Source of the DNA: Adiantum capillus-veneris
Lineage: Eukaryota > Streptophyta > Polypodiopsida > Polypodiales > Pteridaceae
DNA length: 62,000 nt
Assembly: GCA_014529385.2 (NCBI GenBank)
Contig: CM043943.1
Coordinates: 105,808,355-105,870,354 of the forward strand
Direction: 5' to 3'
Position 1 is the first letter of the stretch. Every line of letters starts with the position of its first letter. Shown piece by piece: positions 55,432 through 62,000 of this stretch. Made by a program: the position numbers and the translations under genes. The notes under the pieces are model-generated. The model made no database searches and was not told where the DNA came from. It saw only the letters and a list, made by a program, of their open reading frames with translations.

Positions 55432-57582
55432 CTAATATTCATTACCATGTGCATCTTGATATGCATATGTGAGCTTGGTCATACGTAATTGTTTGAACAC
55501 TATTGGATTTGTCGGCTTTTGGTTTTGACTTATGGAGATCAATTGAAACTTTTGTCTCTGATGATCTTCATATAAGCATTTGTCTGTAGATTCAGAGGGA
55601 ACCTGGGTCAATTGGAAATTTCCAACAACCGTATGATCTTTCAATGGTTTTTGCTTTGAAGGGGTATGTTGCCTAGAAGCTCTAGGGCTTCTAACTAGTG
55701 TAGCATTTCCTGGTACATAAGCTGAGCTTGATGGATTTACAGCTCCCCCCTTCCTAGGGTGATCACTATAGCCTGCTTCATTATAAGAGTTCAGAATTGT
55801 TTGGCTCTAGTTTAGTGTCACCTTTTGGGACTATGATGGCACACTTTGGGTAGCATTGTTGATGTTTGGCATCTGTAAACCGTCTACATAGTTTCCTATG
55901 TATCTCCTTGAAACATGGCAAATTATTCCCCAAGTCAAGTGTAGATAGCATTATCTTTGCCCTGATATTGTCTATCCCATGGGTCTCCTATAATATGAGA
56001 TTCTGTGGCACGACCCAAGGAATCATAGATGCTAGACTCTTGTCTATATCTACGACTGTTTTGATCAAAGTATATGCTCGTTGGGTTACAACATCGAAGC
56101 TTGATTTTCGATAGAAGAGAGTTTGGCTCTAAACAGATTTCTGGGTTCACTCGAGTAATATCCTTCAGCTCTAGAGAGGTTAGGCTATAATAAATTCTTT
56201 CCTCTGAAATTAGCCATCCTTTTTTATATATCACTGGACGCACTTCTATGACCTGGTATGTGGGCCATTCAAACACTGGTTGATCCTTTTTGTATAGTTT
56301 CCCTTTTTTGGTCTACATATGTGTGCATATGAATTATGTGTACCATACAAAGCTAACATCATTTTGTTTGATGTGTCCCTTAGACTCGTGAATGATTGCA
56401 CACTTGTGGCAGTGGATATAGAATCATTTGCAAACCTAACAGTCTTTTCAACAGTCGGTGATATCTAGACATTTTGACCAAATTCATACAAGAATTTTAT
56501 GTTGAAAGAATCAATATTAAGCTGATTGCATTAAAAGTGGAGCAATGCAATTACTGGTGCTTCTATGGTAATGTAGAATCATCTGATTGCATTAAAAGTG
56601 ACAAGTTAGATGCACTTACATCGAGATTCACATTTCCAATTTGCTCTGTGACTTGCTTGGCAGTTGATGTATCCTTGTTGTCTGGGTTTCTTGGATAATC
56701 TTCATAAAAATGTCCACCTTTTCGTCCACAATCTGAGCAATACACCATGACTAGTGGTATTTCAACTGGTTCTGTCATGTCAAGCTCTAGCTGAGAAGTT
56801 TTTGCTTCTATGCTTGCCAAGTTGTCAACATCTTCTTTCAAAACGTTGAGCATCAAGCTGTAGATTGCTCCATCTTGACCTTTGTATTGTCTTTGGCTTG
56901 ATTCTCCAATTAGACTTGCTTCTATTGGTTGATCTGTTGGATCTTGCATTTTTGGTTCTCGACTATAGATCTGACCACTGTAATCCATGTACAATGGCAC
57001 TGATTGCATATGCACCAATTGTATATTTTGTTGGCTTGTGCAGATTTCTGGATAAACACTTGGGTTGACTTTTTGAACTTGTATCTGCACTTCATCTTTG
57101 AGCTTGCAATACCTGGCTCCACTAAAGTCTGTGAACAACTAGGAGTTCTCTAAATCTGGCTTTACTCTGATCAGTAGGATCTTGGCTCCTGTGTTGCTTT
57201 TAATGCTAATTAGATACCTATGACCTTTCGAATTTGTGTACAAAACTTTATCCCCATTGTAGCCATATAGCTGTAAAATTTGCTCTGTTGCAGTTGTACA
57301 TGTGTTGTTAAAGCTACTAGCTTGATCTACTGTACTTGAACTCTCGGCTCAATTTGAGTCCATGTTGGCTTGTTCTGAAAAAACTATCTCCTAGCAGATT
57401 TTAGTATCGATTAGCAGAATTCCTGCTGCTCGATTTTGATTAAACTGCTTTAGCCAAAGCACTTTTGCAATTGACTGCTCTTCAGACTCACAAGAGTTGA
57501 TTAACTCTAGCTTGAAAGTTTCAGAATTGATTTGGGCCTTTGAAATGATGAAAATTTGGGCTCTGAATAGCTTAATCTGCAA
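55432..57582 (-). pseudogene. Gag-like region with Y-x-D-x-x-G-x-x-Y repeats
   Basis: Several frames (57391-57582, 57139-57350, 56563-57138, 55935-56276, 55432-55644) interrupted by stops read as one decayed protein. Nine-residue motifs recur: YTNSKGHRY (57214-57240), FTDFSGARY (57109-57135), YMDYSGQIY (56965-56991), YKGQDGAIY (56860-56886), YFDQNSRRY (56046-56072), YQGKDNAIY (55941-55967) and YQDAHGNEY (55435-55461). A longer module of about 85 residues (KVNP-EIC ... RQYxGxDxAIY) is present twice. A zinc-knuckle-like CSDCGRKGGHFYEDY (CX2CX5HX4Y) lies near 56695-56739. No named family recognised. Confidence 0.55.
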
Positions 57583-57599
57583 TCACATGTGAGTTGTGC

Positions 57600-59045
57600 C
57601 TCTGTTTGTCCGAGTAGAAGCTAATTTTCAACGCAATTACTTGCACTTGCCAATTTCTAGCATGCAAAAATTTGAAATTTATATGCTGCTCTAGTGCTTC
57701 GAGTTGACCGTTTTCAGTTGTTCTTCTGCGAGTCTGGTTCGCTTTTGCAGTTTGTAATTTTCTCGCCTTCGCTTTTCTCGACTTGTTCGCTTTCGGTTTG
57801 CTCTGTGTGCGACTCTTCCGGCGTTGCTTTTTTCAACTTGTTCGCTTTTGCACGGTGTAATTTCTAGACCATGTGTTTTTTACTTTTCTGTCCCTTTCTG
57901 ACTTTTTTTGGCACTTTCGACGACTTTCTTTTTATTTTTATTAAGTTTTTTGTGAAATTTTGAGTTTTCTATAATTTTTAGTATTTTTTATAAATTTTTT
58001 GGAAAAGTTTTGAGCTTTAATGAATTTCTTATGAATTTCTAAATATTTTGTCAATTTTAGAAATTTTATGGAAATTTTTAAAGGTTTTATGAAATTTTTG
58101 ATTTATTGGGATTTTTTTAAATCAATTTTGAATTTTTATGAATTTTTTGTGCTGTTAAAAATTTTTTGTAATTTTTAGGGATTTATTTGTGATTTTTTTT
58201 TATTTTTAAATGAAATTTTTACGAGTTTTTTGATTTTTTGTAATTGTTAAAACCTTTTTTTGGGATTTTTTATTCGAGTTTTTGGAAAAAAAATATTGTT
58301 TTTTAAAGAGTTTTTATTACTTTTTTTGAAGTTTTTATTTTTTATGATAATTTTCTTTTCCTTTTTTTATTTTTAAAATGGTTTTTGTGAATTTTTTTAA
58401 AATGATGATGATGATGATTATTATTATTATTTTGATTTTTTGATTATATATATATATTTATTTATTTATTTATTTATTTATAATTTCTTTTGAAATTAAA
58501 TAATAAAAAATGTATTATTTGCTTACCTGTGGTGGCGGGCTGACAACCGTTGACGTGCAGGGGACCCGGGCTTGGCCGGATTGAAGGTGGGAGCTGCAGC
58601 ATGATTGGTGGCGTTCACAACGGGGTTAAGAGACGAGAGAGACAGAGGGCGCCCGGGCCACACAGTGCTGACATGGCATGTGCACGTGCAGTGCGGACAG
58701 GTCACAGGCGGCAGCAAGAGAGGGAGACTCGGAGGGAGAGACAAGATGACTGGGCCCACGTGTGTTGTCAGCGCCGTCAGCGAGGACGGAGAGTACGCGC
58801 TGTTGACGTGGTGGGGTGCAGCGGCCTGGCTTCCGATTGACATCAGCAAACAGAGGGAAGGGTGTGTGTGTGTGTGTGTGTGTGTGAGAATAGGACAAGG
58901 AGGGGGAGAGAGGTGGGTCACGCAGGAGAGAGAAAGAGAGAGAGAGATAGAAAATGCCAAGCCTGCAAGAAAGAGAGTGTGATAAAATTAAAGAAGAGAG
59001 AGAGGGCGAGGATGCACGAGACTCATATAGAGAGAAAAAGAAAGT

Positions 59046-59088
<43 letters not shown>

Positions 59089-60838
59089 GGTTAGAAAGAG
59101 GGTGTTAATAATCGCCTGGGGGAGAGGGAGTTAGAGAGAGAGTGAGGGGGGAGGTGAGAGATTGTAAATAATCATTTGGGAGAGGATGTAAGAGAGAGAG
59201 TGGGGAGGAGAGAGAAGGTTAATAATCAGACCTTTGGGAGTGGGAGGGATTTTTATTTTTACAAAGTTGAGCCTTAGCACCGCAAGGCATAGTTCTCATC
59301 GCGAGCTCGCTAAAATAAAAAATCACCTACCATGAACGTCGACGCCGCACCGAACCGTATGTCGAGGTTCGAAAAGTCTCGCTGGTTTGCACCGAAGCTC
59401 AAAATTTGTTTTATTTTTATTTTCGAACGTCCTAAAGTGCCAAAAATTAGTCGAAACGCTAAAAATTATTCGAAAATCCAAAAAATCATCCAAAAATCCC
59501 AAAAATTGCCAAAAAAAATCCAAAAAAATCTCAAAAAATTCTAGGAATCTTAGAAAATCATTGAGAATCACAATCGAGCACTTTCAACAAACAAAAGCAC
59601 ACCAAAAATAGTAGTTTTTATTGAAAATTTCAAATTCGACTGAATCATCAACCCGGCCCTCGAAAATAGTAAAACGCTTAAAACTTGGCGAACGAAAGCC
59701 CAAATGCGCTCGAGATCAAGCCGTAAACACGCATTCAAAACAGATCGTAAAGATTGCAAAATATCAAATTTTTATGAAATTAAGCAAAAATTAATGCAAA
59801 AGTTGGCAAAAAATTGCCAAAATTTTGAAAAAATTATCCAAAAAATACCTTTTTTTTAATAAAAATCTCCACATATAGGGGATTAGTGCAGCCAAAAAAA
59901 ATCACAAAAAACACACCAATTCAATTGCCAAATAATATGATCAATAAAATCTAAACTAAGCAATTAAATCGACAAAATTAGGTCGAAATTTGCCACATTC
60001 GAAATGTGTAAATCCCTATTTTGAGTTTAAAAATGCAGCAATTAACCATTACAAACATCAAATATGCAATCGAAAGTTGAATCAATCATGCATATTAAGC
60101 ACTTTTTAGGCACACACATACTAATAATTGGGCATGAACACAACACAAATCAATCATCACAATTGAAAAATCATTAAGCATACATTGATTTTTAGGTGCA
60201 CAATCAACGGCAAAATAGTGTACACACACCTAAAATTAAGCATACACACACTCAATTAGAATGCGCACACACTTGATTTTAGTGCACACACACTTGCAAT
60301 TGACCATTCAAGTATGCAATTAACTCAATTATGCACACAATTAGCAACGCACATTTACCAATTAACAATTGAACTTGTTAATTTCATACGCCACCAAATC
60401 TGGAAAATTTTGGCATTACAACAGTATGAAAACGAACAATCCAAAAATTCATAGCATCATAGCATCAACATTACTTTGCATCATGGTGGAGGCTCTACAC
60501 AATTCTACACATCTTTAGATTCTAGAGAGGTTGAGAATACTACCTTGATTACCTTTTCATTGAAGATCGATTGAACGGTTGAAAGCTCCAATCCTTCCTA
60601 GCAAATTAGTGTGTAAGTTAGCAAAATTAGTGAAATTAGCAAGGGGTTAGTGTGAAATTTGAGTGTGTAAACACACAATTGGCAAGATACAGTGACAAAT
60701 TAGGGAATAATGAACACATTGCTTGATGCACACACATCCAAAGTCCACAAAAACATAAATACACAAGTGAAAGTAATAGGGAAATTAGTGAGAAAACACA
60801 TTTGATTATGCCACAATTACACTAGCGTAGACCATCGT
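57600..60838 (-). other. Long leader of element 2
   Basis: It is extremely T-rich on the plus strand at about 57880-58510 and A-rich at 59440-60400. A GC-rich island at 58541-59210 carries (GT)n at 58860-58886 and (GA)n at 59048-59083 and is unlike its surroundings; it may be an insertion. No accepted gene. Confidence 0.5.
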
Positions 60839-60855
60839 CCCCCGCAACGGCGCCA
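60839..60855 (-). promoter_or_regulatory. Primer-binding site (tRNA-Asp type)
   Basis: On the minus strand TGGCGCCGTTGCGGGGG lies five bases inside the LTR and matches the complement of plant tRNA-Asp(GUC) 3' end with one mismatch (from memory). Confidence 0.85.
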
Positions 60856-60860
60856 AATAT

Positions 60861-61848
60861 TGGGGGCTCCATCGTTGCATAGCTCCAATGACCAACAAAA
60901 TTATCAATCTGGAGGGATAAGCTACTAAGCTAGGGCATGGAAACACTCACATGATTAGTGAGCTAATCATGGCAACACAAATGGTTGGCTCTACAAGGTG
61001 AGCTTCTCGGCGTTTGGAGGAGCTAAGCCACAATGATGGGCAATCTCCACATCCACTTCCTTTCACCTCCAATCAACTCAATCACACACACTAACGATTG
61101 CAAGACGCACACAACACTAATCCTATCATGCAACACACTAAACGCAAGCACACATAGATAGATCTATCGAGCACCACACTCCAATCAAACCTACATGTAC
61201 ACACAAGCAAAAGAGGGCAATCACACAAGATTAGAGAGAGATTAACCACTAATTAGTTAAGATCTAGCTAATCAAAGCATCATGGGCAATCATAAGAAGT
61301 ATGAGAGAGGCATAGTGAAAGAGAATTAAGCATTGATTAGTGTTAACCAAGTCACATGAGCAAGGAGAATCTGAAGGACTCCATAGCCACACACCTCAAG
61401 AGCTCTCACCAAAGAGTGCTCTCAGCAACTGAGCTTGAGAAACCTAATTTCTTTTACGCACTGCCTTATATACCCATGGTAAAAATATGTAATGTCCGGG
61501 TGTCCAAGGCCTTTAGGGCTCCACCACTTACTGAATCTGCCACCTAAGCACACTAACTAACCTGACCTTTACACGTAACCATTTTGGAAAAACATGAAAA
61601 ATGTGTAACCAATCTTTACTGCTTCTTCATGTTGATCTTCAATGTACATCCGTACGTCTTCGATCTTTAGCAGCTTCTGTTAACTGACATTGGCTCAGTT
61701 AACAGGCACCACCCTACTGCTGCAGGCCCCCCCCCGGAGCCTCCCTGCTCATCCACGTCTTGCAGGCAGCGTGATCCTCGCAGCACGAGCCCTCGATGTG
61801 CAAAGGTGAATGTGTGGGCTCATCTATGGTCAAGGGGTGGCTCCCCCA
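60861..61848 (-). repeat. 5' LTR of element 2
   Basis: The LTR is 988 bp, TGGGGGCTCC at the left and GGCTCCCCCA at the right on the plus strand, giving TG...CA with short terminal inverted repeats. A minus-strand TATA (GGGTATATAAGG) lies at 61464-61475. The right limit rests on the terminal inverted repeat only, because the second LTR is absent. Confidence 0.7.
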
Positions 61849-62000
61849 TCAACCGATGTATCTAGGATCCATTGAAGTGGTCATGGCTCGTCATGAGCAT
61901 GATAGGAATGTAATTTTTTTGGATCTGTTAATATAATTCACTAACCATTGTGAGTTTTGCCAAAATTAAACTATTGTGTTTCACCTTGTGTTTGGGAAAC
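61849..62000. other. Right flank
   Basis: AT-rich sequence outside the LTR; the first five bases (TCAAC) would be the target duplication. Nothing else recognised. Confidence 0.4.

Larger units (their letters stand above)
53540..61848 (-). mobile_element. Second large LTR retrotransposon, 3'-truncated
   Basis: A minus-strand element with a 5' LTR at 60861-61848, a tRNA-Asp-type primer site, a long A-rich leader, then decayed frames down to about 53623. No 3' LTR or RT is seen, so it is truncated or deleted on the left; the left limit is approximate. Domains seen: repeated-motif gag-like region, zinc-knuckle-like CSDC motif and two protease-like regions. Shared primer tRNA, AGGAAGGGGGGAGCTG-like purine tract (55741-55755) and protease motif relate it to the first Gypsy element. 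Confidence 0.7.

Noticed and set aside
53540-61848. Endogenous plant pararetrovirus
   Set aside because: The protease-like motifs prompted the idea, but an LTR, a tRNA-Asp primer site and relation to the first Gypsy element fit an LTR retrotransposon; no movement protein or virus RT motif is seen.

Overview
The window is nuclear DNA of a land plant. It holds one intact-looking host gene, a receptor-like kinase on the minus strand at 45810-47240, in a landscape of nested and decayed transposable elements. The evidence for a plant is the TNP2/DUF4218/DUF4216 CACTA transposase, plant Copia and Gypsy lineages, a HIPP-type metal-binding gene fragment and an RLK/Pelle kinase. Very dense (GA)n/(CT)n and (GT)n/(CA)n microsatellites make me think of a fern or another non-seed plant, but that is a guess. 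I saw no rRNA gene, functional tRNA, organelle insert or CRISPR array.

Layout. 1-13.6 kb: mostly non-coding. It carries a 5'-truncated LINE with a 14-bp target duplication (1998-3576), a 216-bp hAT-like MITE with an 8-bp duplication (3972-4187), tandem repeats and a 1-kb cluster of compound GT/GA microsatellites. 13.6-42.9 kb: a nested stack. Copia element 1 (reverse transcriptase at 13640-14374, RNase H at 36145-36673) is split by a Gypsy element on the minus strand (14375-36144, LTRs of 611 and 649 bp, duplication GTACA). The Gypsy pol is split by a CACTA transposon (21583-29661, duplication TAG). The 3' LTR of Copia 1 is split by a low-coding LTR element (37206-42682, duplication TTGTC). 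A second Copia remnant follows (42880-44600). 45.8-47.2 kb: the kinase gene. 47.5-53.5 kb: a putative non-autonomous Helitron, a switchable palindrome, a long-TIR element enclosing a tRNA-like segment, and simple repeats. 53.5-61.85 kb: a second large minus-strand LTR element with a tRNA-Asp-type primer site, truncated at its 3' end.

Most noteworthy: (1) the 13.7-kb Gypsy has a second retropepsin-like domain (DTGA ... LGRTWI) downstream of its integrase, followed by a tail with four W-x-P-K/R motifs and an acidic ORF; the second LTR element has a decayed relative of this protease. (2) The CACTA carries a captured fragment of a heavy-metal-associated isoprenylated protein gene, from the CxxC metal site to a terminal CaaX box, lying between direct repeats of CACTA sequence. 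(3) The second LTR element encodes a gag-like region with seven copies of a nine-residue aromatic-Gly-Tyr motif. (4) The only host gene encodes a probable pseudokinase (HRD to HGN).

In the Gypsy, transcription would start in the right-hand LTR and run leftwards through gag, zinc knuckles, protease, RT, RNase H, integrase and the extra 3' ORFs. Stops, frameshifts, an integrase-core deletion and the CACTA insertion make the copy non-autonomous. Several open frames described here have no ATG and are segments of decayed polyproteins, so their limits are those of the open frame, not of a gene.
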